From positions 1 through 47,642 of the forward strand of contig CAYVJW010000001.1 of assembly GCA_964451885.1 (NCBI GenBank): a stretch of 47,642 bases of DNA. Reading direction: 5' to 3'. How positions within the stretch are numbered: the first letter of the stretch is position 1; each line of letters begins with the position of its first letter. The DNA is from CAYVJW01 sp964451885. Its GTDB lineage: Bacteria; Patescibacteriota; Gracilibacteria; UBA4473. The position numbers and the translations under genes were made by a program. Below are positions 15,620 through 23,083 of this stretch, piece by piece. Under the pieces are notes generated by a model. It saw only the letters and a list, made by a program, of their open reading frames with translations, was not told where the DNA came from and did no database searches.

Positions 15620-16372
15620 CTAAAGCACCTTCTTCCTCCTCCCTCTCCAAACAAGAAAGATAATAATAACAAGATCTATGATTTGTTCTATTCTCAGCAT
15701 TTCGTAAAGCAAATAGGTTTTATCTCCATAGAGAAACTGTAGAAAAAAGTCAGCCATAAAAAATAGTATTCCGGTGCGGATGGCTAGTTTTTCGGGAAAG
15801 CGTTCATATGTTTTTTCATGGCCTTTTGTCCAATACAAGAGCCAGAGGTGGATGAAAAAGGCGTAGAGGGATATCGGGTGGACGGGGTTGAGGATGTCTA
15901 CGCCGAAAGTCTGGTATTGGATTCCCCAAGGGAGGGTGGTTTCTTTTCCGTAAGTGGCACCGGTTAAAAAAGCTGCTATGTCGGTGATTAATATTCCTAG
16001 AAGTATGGATGGAATGGCTATGTCTATCCATTGGGAAAAAGTATAGCCGTGTTTTTTAAGGTCCCACCGGGCTGTCAGCAGGCATCCTATTAGGCTTCCG
16101 TAAAAATTTATTCCACCGTCCCAGAAGGTTAAAAAAAAGTAAATACCGTTTTTTTCTATGATGCCGGGTTCAAGCAGTATTGCAAAAATTCTTCCTACTA
16201 TTATTGCCCCCAGTACCCATTTCCAAAAATGATGAAGGAAAAAATCAACCAGGATGGTTCTTTTTTGAAGCCTTTTATAATAATTCCAAGCTCCGGCTAT
16301 GAAGGCCAAAGACAGCAGGATTCCGTATATTTTGAGACTGAAGAAGCCGAAGGAAAGTTGGTAGAAGTTCAT
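15620..16372 (-). CDS. Lgt-family integral membrane protein lacking active-site residues
   Basis: The 250-residue, seven-TM protein is a homologue of prolipoprotein diacylglyceryl transferase: IYGILLSLAF near the N-terminus, FWDGGINFYGSLIG, and HPISLYAFFIH. Aligned to the catalytic Lgt at 39669, HGGMSIHGG becomes DGGINFYGS (His lost) and GRIANFINGELVG becomes TDIAAFLTGATYG, so the Arg, Asn and Glu needed for transfer are all replaced. It therefore probably does not lipidate prolipoproteins; a lipid-binding or altered role is possible. I start at ATG 16372, which fits the family N-terminus. A GTG at 16405 overlaps the upstream stop as GTGA and is the alternative, with translational coupling. 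Confidence 0.8.
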   Translation of the reverse strand: MNFYQLSFGFFSLKIYGILLSLAFIAGAWNYYKRLQKRTILVDFFLHHFWKWVLGAIIVGRIFAILLEPGIIEKNGIYFFLTFWDGGINFYGSLIGCLLTARWDLKKHGYTFSQWIDIAIPSILLGILITDIAAFLTGATYGKETTLPWGIQYQTFGVDILNPVHPISLYAFFIHLWLLYWTKGHEKTYERFPEKLAIRTGILFFMADFFLQFLYGDKTYLLYEMLRIEQIIDLVIIIFLVWRGRRKKVL

Positions 16373-16401
16373 GGATATCAAAAGTAAGTTTTTTATTACT
16401 C

Positions 16402-17262
16402 TCACACTCTAATTACTATGTCAACTTTCTCATCATGATCTTCTCTTGGGGTCTCTTTTACAATAGAAAATTTTGGCAGTACTATTACTTTTAGTGTTTT
16501 AATGCTTGATAAAACCCGGTCGTAAAACCCCATTCCCTGTCCCAGTCTGTTATTTTCATTGTCAGCTGCTACTGCAGGAATGAAAGCGATGTTGATTTCA
16601 GAAAGATCATATTTACTTTGAGTATTTGGTTCGGGGATATTAAACTTTCCTGGTTTTAATTTTTCATACGTTGAAGCATAAAACTTCATTTCGTCATTTC
16701 TAATTAATGGGAAATAATATTTCTTTTCCGGAAATGTCTTACATAGTTTTTCTACAAAATTTATTTCGTTATTAATTGGGGCGTAGATAAGTACGTGTGA
16801 GGCAGTTTTAAACTTAGGAAGATGCAATATTTTTTCTATGGCGGTCGTGGCCCATGCTTCTTTTTGTTCCGGTGAGACAGTTTGCCATTTTTTATTTATT
16901 TCTTGGCGGAGAAAGAATTTTCGTGCTCGGAGGATGTCTTTTTCCACTTGTGAGAAAAGCGCATCGGCGTTTTGGAAAGTTTTAGTCGGGCGGTCGAACT
17001 TTAATGTGTCAATCTCCATAATTTCATTATAAATTTGTTTGTCAAAATCCAGGATGTGGACTTCGACGGAAAAGTTGCCTCCAAAAGTTTGTCTTTCTCC
17101 GTAATGAAGTACTGCATTAAAATGCTTTCCTCCCAAAAAAACTTGAACAAAATAAACACCGTGTTTAAGGTTGGCACGTCCAATAATTTTGAGGTTGGCA
17201 GTGGCGATTCCAAACTTTGTTCCTATGGAAACGCCGGGGATTACTTGGCCTGTGAATTTCAT
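16402..17262 (-). CDS. Riboflavin kinase / 5-formyltetrahydrofolate cyclo-ligase fusion
   Basis: Two enzyme domains are joined in one 286-residue frame. Residues ~1-115 match the riboflavin kinase half of RibF: GTKFGIATANL (for GxxLGFPTAN), GVYFVQVFLGG, YGERQTFGG and SVEVHILDFDKQIY with the catalytic Glu. The FMN adenylyltransferase half of RibF is absent. Residues ~118-286 match 5-formyl-THF cyclo-ligase (MTHFS): YAPINNEINF, KKYYFPLIR, and the ATP/folate site RLGQGMGFYDRVL, with HDEKVDIVI at the end. The product would make FMN and 5,10-methenyl-THF in the cytoplasm. TACAAT 8 nt before the ATG and no SD suggest a leaderless mRNA. Confidence 0.85.
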   Translation of the reverse strand: MKFTGQVIPGVSIGTKFGIATANLKIIGRANLKHGVYFVQVFLGGKHFNAVLHYGERQTFGGNFSVEVHILDFDKQIYNEIMEIDTLKFDRPTKTFQNADALFSQVEKDILRARKFFLRQEINKKWQTVSPEQKEAWATTAIEKILHLPKFKTASHVLIYAPINNEINFVEKLCKTFPEKKYYFPLIRNDEMKFYASTYEKLKPGKFNIPEPNTQSKYDLSEINIAFIPAVAADNENNRLGQGMGFYDRVLSSIKTLKVIVLPKFSIVKETPREDHDEKVDIVIRV

Positions 17263-17273
17263 TTGTGTAGATT
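17245..17273 (+). promoter_or_regulatory. Leaderless-type promoter for the trypsin-like lipoprotein
   Basis: TTGGCC (17245-17250), 17 nt, TAGATT (17268-17273), then 9 nt to the ATG at 17283. Its -10 overlaps the -10 of the divergent gene. Confidence 0.5.
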
Positions 17274-17299
17274 GTAGTAAAAATGAAATATCTTATGAA
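17271..17299 (-). promoter_or_regulatory. Leaderless-type promoter for the RibK-MTHFS fusion
   Basis: On the minus strand TTCATA (17299-17294), 17 nt, TACAAT (17276-17271), then 8 nt to the ATG at 17262. Confidence 0.5.
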
Positions 17300-17903
17300 A
17301 AGATTTTGGTTTGGACTATTGATATTGGTTTTAACCGGTTGTGGTATAGCTGAAGATAAGTCGGGTTCATTTCCTTCTTACATCATCCTTCAAAACTCAG
17401 ATGGCAGAGTAATTGGAGCAGCTACTGAGATTGAAGCAAATGTTTTTGTAACGGCAGATCATTTACTGGAAAAATCAAAATCATTATTTCATGAAGGACA
17501 AAAAGTTCAAATATTAGGTCGGGATTTTGAGCATGATTTGATGGTTTTTTCCTTAGGGATCCCACGACTAAAATCATGGGTTAACGAGCATAATATATTG
17601 GTTAATGAGGGACAAGTAGGAGATAAGGTTTTCTGGTTTGATGGAGAACAATTTCGAGAGGAATCAATACTTTCGGTTTTAGAAGATTTTATTATTGAGG
17701 ATCATGTAAAAAAGAATCTTATGGTTTTATCCGGTATAATTTCTCCTGGGGATTCGGGGATGCCGGTATTTAATAATGAGGGTGGAATTCAGGGGATTTT
17801 GATTGGGGCGGACAAGGCTGAAAATATTTCTTTTGCCGTTTCGGCAGATATTATTCTGCAATTTATTACAGAAAATATTGACGAACGAGTAAATTATCCC
17901 TAA
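17283..17903 (+). CDS. Trypsin-like serine protease lipoprotein
   Basis: The 206-residue protein starts with a lipoprotein signal (FWFGLLILVLTGCG, lipobox LTGC), so it should be tethered to the outer face of the membrane. The remainder is a compact S1-type double-barrel: VFVTADHLLEK carries the His, EHDLMVFSLG the Asp, and SPGDSGMPVFNNEGGIQGI the Ser with oxyanion Gly. All three catalytic residues are present. There is no PDZ domain, so it is shorter than DegP/HtrA. A role in envelope protein quality control or processing is plausible. Divergent from the RibK-MTHFS gene (20 bp between starts), and 37 bp upstream of rpsO. Confidence 0.85.
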   Translation: MKYLMKRFWFGLLILVLTGCGIAEDKSGSFPSYIILQNSDGRVIGAATEIEANVFVTADHLLEKSKSLFHEGQKVQILGRDFEHDLMVFSLGIPRLKSWVNEHNILVNEGQVGDKVFWFDGEQFREESILSVLEDFIIEDHVKKNLMVLSGIISPGDSGMPVFNNEGGIQGILIGADKAENISFAVSADIILQFITENIDERVNYP

Positions 17904-17940
17904 GGTGCATGCAGCTTAAGTGACTATGTAAATTGTAAAA

Positions 17941-18204
17941 ATGCAAAGGACGGAAAAAAAGGGCATCATCAAAAAATTTCAAACCCACGGAAAAGATTCC
18001 GGGTCAGCACAGGTTCAGGTGGCTATTCTTACTAAAAGGATAGAGGCTTTGACTGAGCATTTAAAAGCCCATAAAAAAGATAAGCATTCCCGGCGCGGGT
18101 TGATTGGGATGGTTGGAAAAAGAAGAAGGCTTCTCAAATATCTTCAGATGAATGATACAAGGCAATATTCTGAAGTCACTAAGTCTCTGGGTCTCCGCAA
18201 ATGA
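17941..18204 (+). CDS. rpsO: 30S ribosomal protein S15
   Basis: The 87-residue protein matches S15: KKGIIKKFQTHGKDSGSAQVQVAILTKRI, then HLKAHKKDKHSRRGL and GKRRRLLKYLQ, which contact 16S rRNA helices 20-22. It helps assemble the 30S platform. pnp follows, giving the rpsO-pnp order conserved in many bacteria. No SD precedes the ATG; TAAATT lies 6 nt upstream. Confidence 0.97.
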   Translation: MQRTEKKGIIKKFQTHGKDSGSAQVQVAILTKRIEALTEHLKAHKKDKHSRRGLIGMVGKRRRLLKYLQMNDTRQYSEVTKSLGLRK

Positions 18205-18212
18205 TTTTTTTA

Positions 18213-18331
18213 ATTCGGAGCAAGACCTGGTGTTTTTCTTTGATTTAAGAAGAATTCCAAAGCTTTGTTCCGAATATCGATTGCGGGGATTAAAAAACAG
18301 TCAATCAGAAAGCGCGGTCTGCAGGTCGCGC
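18213..18331 (+). promoter_or_regulatory. Two hairpins in the rpsO-pnp intergenic RNA
   Basis: ATTCGGAGCAA (18213-18223) pairs over 11 bp with TTGTTCCGAAT (18265-18275). A second GCGCG/CGCGC hairpin lies at 18312-18331. In E. coli the same spacing holds an RNase III-cleaved stem through which PNPase represses itself; whether this one does is not shown. A TTTAAT 7 nt before the pnp ATG may give pnp its own leaderless transcript. Confidence 0.5.
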
Positions 18332-18365
18332 CTAAGCACTAAATAAACTATTTTTAATCCTCTTT

Positions 18366-20477
18366 ATGATGACAAAAAATGTAAAAACTCATTCCGTTGA
18401 GATTGACGGAAAGGATCTTATTTTTGAGTCCGGCCGGTTAGCCCATCAGGCAGATGGGGCAATATTTGCTACTTACGGAGACATTGCCATATTAGCTACT
18501 GTCGGGATGTCAGATGCTCCCCGGGAAGGAATTGACTTCTTTCCTCTTATGGTAGACTTTGAGGAGAAATTTTATGCGGCCGGGAAGCTAAAAGGTTCAC
18601 GTTTTATGAAACGCGAAGGGAGGCCCTCCGACATGGCAGTGCTGAACTCGAGGATGATTGACCGTCCGCTTCGTCCGCTTTTTCCGAAGGGAATGAAAAA
18701 TGAGGTGCAGATTATTTGTACGATGCTTCAGACCGACGAAAAACGTTCGGCTGTTTCGGTTGCTATGTGTGCGGCTTCTATGGCTTTGCAAATTTCAGGG
18801 ATTCCGATTGAAGCTCCGGTTGCAGGAGTAAGGGTGGGGATAAATGAGGATGGGCAATTTATCCTTGAGCCTACTTTTGAAGAAGCGGAAAAAGGAAAGC
18901 TGGATCTTATGGTGGCTGGTACTCAGGATGCTATTACTATGGTGGAAGCCGGAGCGGATTTGATTTCTAATGAACAAATGTTGGAGGCGCTTGCTTTTGC
19001 TCACGAGGAAATCAAGAAGATATGTAAAGCTCAAAAAGAGTTTGCTACTAAACATAAAGTAACGTCTAAAGAGCCGACATTTGCTGATGAACCGGAGGCG
19101 GAAATGCATGCGGTGGATGAATTTATTTCAGAAAAAGATTTGGACAAAATAAGCGGGACGACTAAATCGGAAGTAAAAGAAAAAATGCATGATTTGGAGG
19201 ATAAATTATTGGAGCATTTTGCAAAGGAAATCGAAGAAGAAACTTTGTCTGCCAAGAAATTGAAAGAATGTCTTGGGAAAAGGTTTTCGAAAAATATGAG
19301 AAAGCAGGTTTTTGAAACCGGAAAAAGGGTTGACGGACGGGCTGTTGATGAAGTGCGGCCTATTCATATCGAGCTTGGGGTTTTGCCGAGACTTCATGGG
19401 TCGGCGATTTTTCAGAGGGGGGAAACGCAGGCACTTTCTGTTGTTACCCTTGGTGGGCCCGGAGATGCCAAGATTATAGATACGCCGCATCGTCCGGAAG
19501 AAAAAAAATATTATATTCATCACTACAATTTCCCGCCTTATTCAGTAGGAGAGGTGAAAATGCTTCGGGGAACTAACAGAAGGGAAATTGGGCACGGAGC
19601 ATTGGCGGAAAAAGCTTTGAAGCTAATGATGCCTACGGCCGAAGATGATTTTCCCTACACGGTTAGGGTTGTTTCTGAGATTTTATCTTGTAACGGATCA
19701 TCTTCCATGGCTTCCGTCTGTGGTTCGACTTTGAGCTTGATGGACGCAGGGGTGCCTATAAAACACCCCATAGCCGGGATTGCCATGGGGCTTTTGATGG
19801 ACGGGGAAACGGGGGATTATCGGATTCTTACCGATATCCAGGGACTTGAGGACTTTGATGGGGATATGGATTTTAAGGTAGCGGGGGATGAAAACGGGAT
19901 TACGGCTCTTCAATTGGATATTAAAGTAAAAGGTTTAAAACTGGATCTTCTTAAAGAGGCTTTGGAAAGAGCGCACATGGGTAAGAATTTCATCCTTGAA
20001 AAGATGAAAGCGGCGATTCCTGCTTCGAGATTGCATATGAATCCTTTTGCTCCGCGTATAGAGTCCATCCGTATTAATCCTGACTTTATCCGAGAAGTAA
20101 TAGGAAAAGGAGGGGAAACCATACAAAAACTTTGCGCTGATTATGATGTGTCGATCGATATCGAAGATGATGGCTTGGTGATGGTTACATCCACAAATCA
20201 AGAAAATGGGGCGAAGGCTGTAGGGGCCATTAAAAAAATTGCTTATGAGCCGGTGGTGGGAGAAGTTTTTGAAAATGCTGAAGTGAAATCTATTATGGAT
20301 TTTGGCGCTTTTGTTGAGTATTTACCCCGGAAAGAAGCGCTTGTGCATGTTTCGGAAATTGCTAATGAAAGAGTAGAAAAAGTTAGTGATTATTTGAAAG
20401 AAGGGCAGAAGATAAAGGTGAAGATTATTGGGATTGATAATTTGGGAAGGGTGAAATTGTCTATGAAACAGACGTAA
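18366..20477 (+). CDS. pnp: Polyribonucleotide nucleotidyltransferase (PNPase)
   Basis: PNPase degrades RNA 3'-5' by phosphorolysis. The 703 residues carry two RNase PH domains: the first with FFPLMVDFEEKFYAAGK and DRPLRPLFPKG, then the helical linker, and the second with QALSVVTLGGP, EILSCNGSSSMASVCGSTL and the metal-binding DIQGLEDFDGDMDFKVAG. A KH domain (REVIGKGGETIQKLCADYDV) and an S1 domain (VKSIMDFGAFVEYLP to GRVKLSMKQT) complete the trimeric exosome-like subunit. The protein ends right after S1 with no acidic tail. A long helical insert (about residues 240-305) is Lys/Glu-rich. It follows rpsO after 161 bp. Confidence 0.97.
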   Translation: MMTKNVKTHSVEIDGKDLIFESGRLAHQADGAIFATYGDIAILATVGMSDAPREGIDFFPLMVDFEEKFYAAGKLKGSRFMKREGRPSDMAVLNSRMIDRPLRPLFPKGMKNEVQIICTMLQTDEKRSAVSVAMCAASMALQISGIPIEAPVAGVRVGINEDGQFILEPTFEEAEKGKLDLMVAGTQDAITMVEAGADLISNEQMLEALAFAHEEIKKICKAQKEFATKHKVTSKEPTFADEPEAEMHAVDEFISEKDLDKISGTTKSEVKEKMHDLEDKLLEHFAKEIEEETLSAKKLKECLGKRFSKNMRKQVFETGKRVDGRAVDEVRPIHIELGVLPRLHGSAIFQRGETQALSVVTLGGPGDAKIIDTPHRPEEKKYYIHHYNFPPYSVGEVKMLRGTNRREIGHGALAEKALKLMMPTAEDDFPYTVRVVSEILSCNGSSSMASVCGSTLSLMDAGVPIKHPIAGIAMGLLMDGETGDYRILTDIQGLEDFDGDMDFKVAGDENGITALQLDIKVKGLKLDLLKEALERAHMGKNFILEKMKAAIPASRLHMNPFAPRIESIRINPDFIREVIGKGGETIQKLCADYDVSIDIEDDGLVMVTSTNQENGAKAVGAIKKIAYEPVVGEVFENAEVKSIMDFGAFVEYLPRKEALVHVSEIANERVEKVSDYLKEGQKIKVKIIGIDNLGRVKLSMKQT

Positions 20478-20478
20478 A

Positions 20479-20566
20479 GAACATACCTGCTACACGGAAA
20501 GATGGTAGAACTTAGAGCTTAGAACTTAGAAAAGAATCTGTATTATTCCTCTAAGTTCTATTTTCC
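20479..20566 (+). repeat. Interspersed palindromic element, copy A
   Basis: The element opens GAACATACCTGCTACACGG, contains GATGGTAGAACTTAGAG and closes with CTAAGTTCTATTTTCC. TAGAACTTAGAA pairs with TTCTAAGTTCTA. Copies B (39529-39636) and C (41906-41989) are in the opposite orientation. Confidence 0.85.
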
Positions 20567-20591
20567 GAGATAGAAATTGAAAATTTTTTTC

Positions 20592-21500
20592 ATGGTGCTT
20601 CACGAATCTTTTCAAATACTTTCCTCAGAATCTAACCTCCGTATCGAGGTCCTTTGTGCTAAAAAATTTCCGCAATTTTCCAGAACTTACTGGCAGAAAT
20701 ATGGGAGTTTTTTTGTTGGGGGGAAAGAAATGCCGGGGAAGACAAAAGTTGGGGAGGGGGAGGTTTGGGAGGTTGAATGTACTTCTGAAGGCGAAAGCTC
20801 GAGCTTTCGCCTTCAAAAGGTTGAGCCGTGGGATTATCCATTAAAAATCCTCAAAGAATCCAAAACATGGGTGGTTATAGAAAAACCGGAAGGAATTTCG
20901 GTTCATCCTTCTTCTTCCGAGAGGAGCAATAAGACTGTTGTGAATGCTTTAGTTTATCATTTTGGAAAGAATCTGTCAGTCTCCCCCCGAACAATCGAGG
21001 AAGAATTTTTTCGTCCTGGCATAATACACCGTTTAGATAAGGTGACTTCTGGGGTGTTGTTAATCGCGAAAACGAATGCGACGCATCGGTTTTTTCAGAA
21101 AAATTGGAATAAAGTTGAGAAAACGTATTATGCCCTTGTTCAGGGAAAGCCTCCGAAAAAAGGAAAAATAGAGGCAGGAATCTTACGTGACACAAAGGAT
21201 AGAAAAAAGATGGCCGTTTCGAATGAAGAAAAAGCGAAGGAGGCAGTTACTTTTTTTGAAACAGTCGAGGGAGATGGAAAATTATCTCTTTTAAAAATAA
21301 TTATTCCCACCGGACGCACACATCAAATTCGCGTTCATTTAAGTGCCATTGGTTTTCCGATATTAGGAGACGAAAAATATGGAGGTAGTAAAGCTGATCG
21401 GGTTTATTTGCACGCGGAGAAGTTGGTTTTTCCTGATCCAGATAAAGAAAATATCATTTGCAAAGCGTCTTTGTCACTTCCAAAAAAATTTATAATTTAA
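20592..21500 (+). CDS. RluA/RluD-family pseudouridine synthase
   Basis: This enzyme isomerises uridine in rRNA or tRNA. An S4-like N-terminus (residues ~1-75) precedes the catalytic domain, with WVVIEKPEGISVHP, the signature HRLDKVTSGVLLIAK with the catalytic Asp, YYALVQGKP and GRTHQIRVHLSAIGFPILGDEKYG. The target position cannot be read from sequence. I start at ATG 20592 (302 residues); a TTG at 20577 is in frame. A perfect 30-bp palindrome at 20786-20815 lies in the linker between the S4-like and catalytic domains and encodes about ten residues (EGESSSFRLQ). The stop overlaps the -10 box of ychF. Confidence 0.92.
   Translation: MVLHESFQILSSESNLRIEVLCAKKFPQFSRTYWQKYGSFFVGGKEMPGKTKVGEGEVWEVECTSEGESSSFRLQKVEPWDYPLKILKESKTWVVIEKPEGISVHPSSSERSNKTVVNALVYHFGKNLSVSPRTIEEEFFRPGIIHRLDKVTSGVLLIAKTNATHRFFQKNWNKVEKTYYALVQGKPPKKGKIEAGILRDTKDRKKMAVSNEEKAKEAVTFFETVEGDGKLSLLKIIIPTGRTHQIRVHLSAIGFPILGDEKYGGSKADRVYLHAEKLVFPDPDKENIICKASLSLPKKFII
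20786..20815. repeat. Perfect 30-bp palindrome inside a coding sequence
   Basis: GAAGGCGAAAGCTC (20787-20800) is exactly mirrored by GAGCTTTCGCCTTC (20801-20814), extended by a T/A pair to 20786 and 20815. It is in frame within the pseudouridine synthase gene. Confidence 0.95.
21491..21496 (+). promoter_or_regulatory. TATAAT -10 box of ychF
   Basis: A perfect TATAAT lies 9 nt before the ATG at 21506 and inside the end of the preceding gene. No good -35 is seen at 17 nt. The spacing predicts a leaderless or near-leaderless mRNA. Confidence 0.5.
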
Positions 21501-21505
21501 ATCCA

Positions 21506-22600
21506 ATGAAACTAAAGATTGGCATTGTCGGCCTTCCGAATGTGGGAAAATCCACGCTTTTTAATGCGCTTACAAGATCCAGTCAAGCCGATGCGCAGAA
21601 TTTCCCTTTTTGCACTATTGATCCGAATGTAGGGATTGTTGCGGTGTCGGATAGCCGGCTTCATAAGTTGGAGGAAATAGTTGTGCCGGAGAAAGTAATC
21701 CCTTCTACGGTTGAATTTGTGGATATTGCGGGTTTAGTTGCGGGGGCTTCGAAAGGGGAAGGGTTGGGAAATAAGTTTCTTTCCCACATACGAGAATGCC
21801 ACGGTATATGCCATGTGCTTCGGGATTTTGAAAATACTGATGTCCATCATGTTTCAGGGAATGTAGACGCAAAGCGGGATTTGGAAATTATTCTTACGGA
21901 ACTTGTTTTAGCGGATCTTCAAAGTGTGGAAAAACAAATTGAGAGAGTAGAGCGAAAAGCTAGGTCGGGAGACAAAGAGGCAAAAGCAGAACTGGGATTG
22001 CTTGAAAGAGTGAAGGGGGTATTGGCGGAGGATCGGTTGGCGAGTAGTATGGAATTGACAGATGAAGAGCAAGTAATATTTGATCGTTTTCATTGTATTA
22101 CGGATAAGAAATTTTTGATTGTTGCGAATTTGAGTGAAGCAGATTTCGTCAGTTTTGATGAAAATGAGTTTCGAAAAGAAATACACGCTGATCCTCGTTT
22201 TCCGATCATTCCGATATCGGCACAGGTGGAGTCAGAGCTGGCGGATTTATCGGATGAGGAAGCTTCTGAATTTCTCAAGGAACTGGGTGCGGAACGTTCG
22301 GGATTGGAAAACCTGATCCAGAAGAGTTTTGAAGTATTGGGGTTGGAAAATTATTTTACAGCGGGGGAAAAAGAAGTTCGTTCATGGACTATAAAAAAAG
22401 GATCAACAGCGCCTATAGCTGCCGGGGAAATTCACACAGATTTTGAAAAAGGCTTTATCAAAGCCGATGTGATTTCGTATGATGATTACATTGCCTGCGG
22501 CGGGGAGCAGGGGGCGAAAGAGGCCGGAAAATTACGGTCGGAGGGGAAGGAGTATATTGTGCAGGATGGGGATGTGATACATTTTAAGTTTAATGTTTGA
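21506..22600 (+). CDS. ychF: Obg-family ATPase/GTPase YchF
   Basis: YchF (OLA1) is a ribosome-associated ATPase. The 364 residues show GIVGLPNVGKSTLFNALT, FPFCTIDPNVGIV, the G3 region DIAGLVAGASKGEGLGNKFL, a coiled-coil insertion (about residues 130-190), and a C-terminal TGS domain ending EYIVQDGDVIHFKFNV. The start at 21506 places the P-loop at the usual position; an upstream in-frame ATG at 21458 would add 16 residues overlapping the previous gene. The leaderless-type -10 box supports 21506. It is 9 bp from the convergent deaminase gene. Confidence 0.96.
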   Translation: MKLKIGIVGLPNVGKSTLFNALTRSSQADAQNFPFCTIDPNVGIVAVSDSRLHKLEEIVVPEKVIPSTVEFVDIAGLVAGASKGEGLGNKFLSHIRECHGICHVLRDFENTDVHHVSGNVDAKRDLEIILTELVLADLQSVEKQIERVERKARSGDKEAKAELGLLERVKGVLAEDRLASSMELTDEEQVIFDRFHCITDKKFLIVANLSEADFVSFDENEFRKEIHADPRFPIIPISAQVESELADLSDEEASEFLKELGAERSGLENLIQKSFEVLGLENYFTAGEKEVRSWTIKKGSTAPIAAGEIHTDFEKGFIKADVISYDDYIACGGEQGAKEAGKLRSEGKEYIVQDGDVIHFKFNV

Positions 22601-22609
22601 GTTTAGTTC

Positions 22610-23059
22610 TTACTTTTCAAACCTTTCCTTCGCTCCTTCCACCAAATACACGTCCCTTATTTTTGCCTCAATCATTGAATTCCAACAGTCTTCACAACAC
22701 CACCAGTGTCCCCAGAGGTATAAGTCGGCGTTTTTTGGGTTATTTCCTGTTTCCAGAGTATTTCGAATGCTTGATGGTTCGGCATGGTTTTTTGGGTGAC
22801 AGCCTTCACAGAGTTCATAGCTTTCCCCGGTAGGAATGCCTTTTCTTTTTCGTTCGCAACCGTATTGAGCATGATATATTGATCCATTGGCTCCACGGCC
22901 GATGATTTCATCATTCAATACCACGACGGCTCCGGTTTGATGTTTTGAGTCCAGTGACAGTTCTTCAGCGGCTTTTTTAGCTGCTTGCATGAATTCATTA
23001 TTCTCCGGAACGTATAGAATGGTTCGTTCTTCCGGCAAATATGGGAGCTCTATTGACAT
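22610..23059 (-). CDS. dCMP/cytidine deaminase-family zinc enzyme
   Basis: The 149-residue protein has the zinc deaminase core: HAEPSSIRNTL gives the His ligand and proton-shuttling Glu, and WWCCEDCWNSMIEAKIRDVYLV gives the two Cys ligands, with CC where most family members have PC. Extra cysteines (YGCERKRKG and LCEGCHP) may form a second metal site as in some dCMP deaminases. In context, downstream of dcd and a DHFR-like gene, deamination of dCMP to dUMP for thymidylate synthesis is the likely role; other nucleoside or tRNA substrates cannot be excluded. Last gene of a three-gene minus-strand set. Confidence 0.82.
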   Translation of the reverse strand: MSIELPYLPEERTILYVPENNEFMQAAKKAAEELSLDSKHQTGAVVVLNDEIIGRGANGSIYHAQYGCERKRKGIPTGESYELCEGCHPKNHAEPSSIRNTLETGNNPKNADLYLWGHWWCCEDCWNSMIEAKIRDVYLVEGAKERFEK

Positions 23060-23083
23060 TGATTTCTTTAATTAATACCTAAA

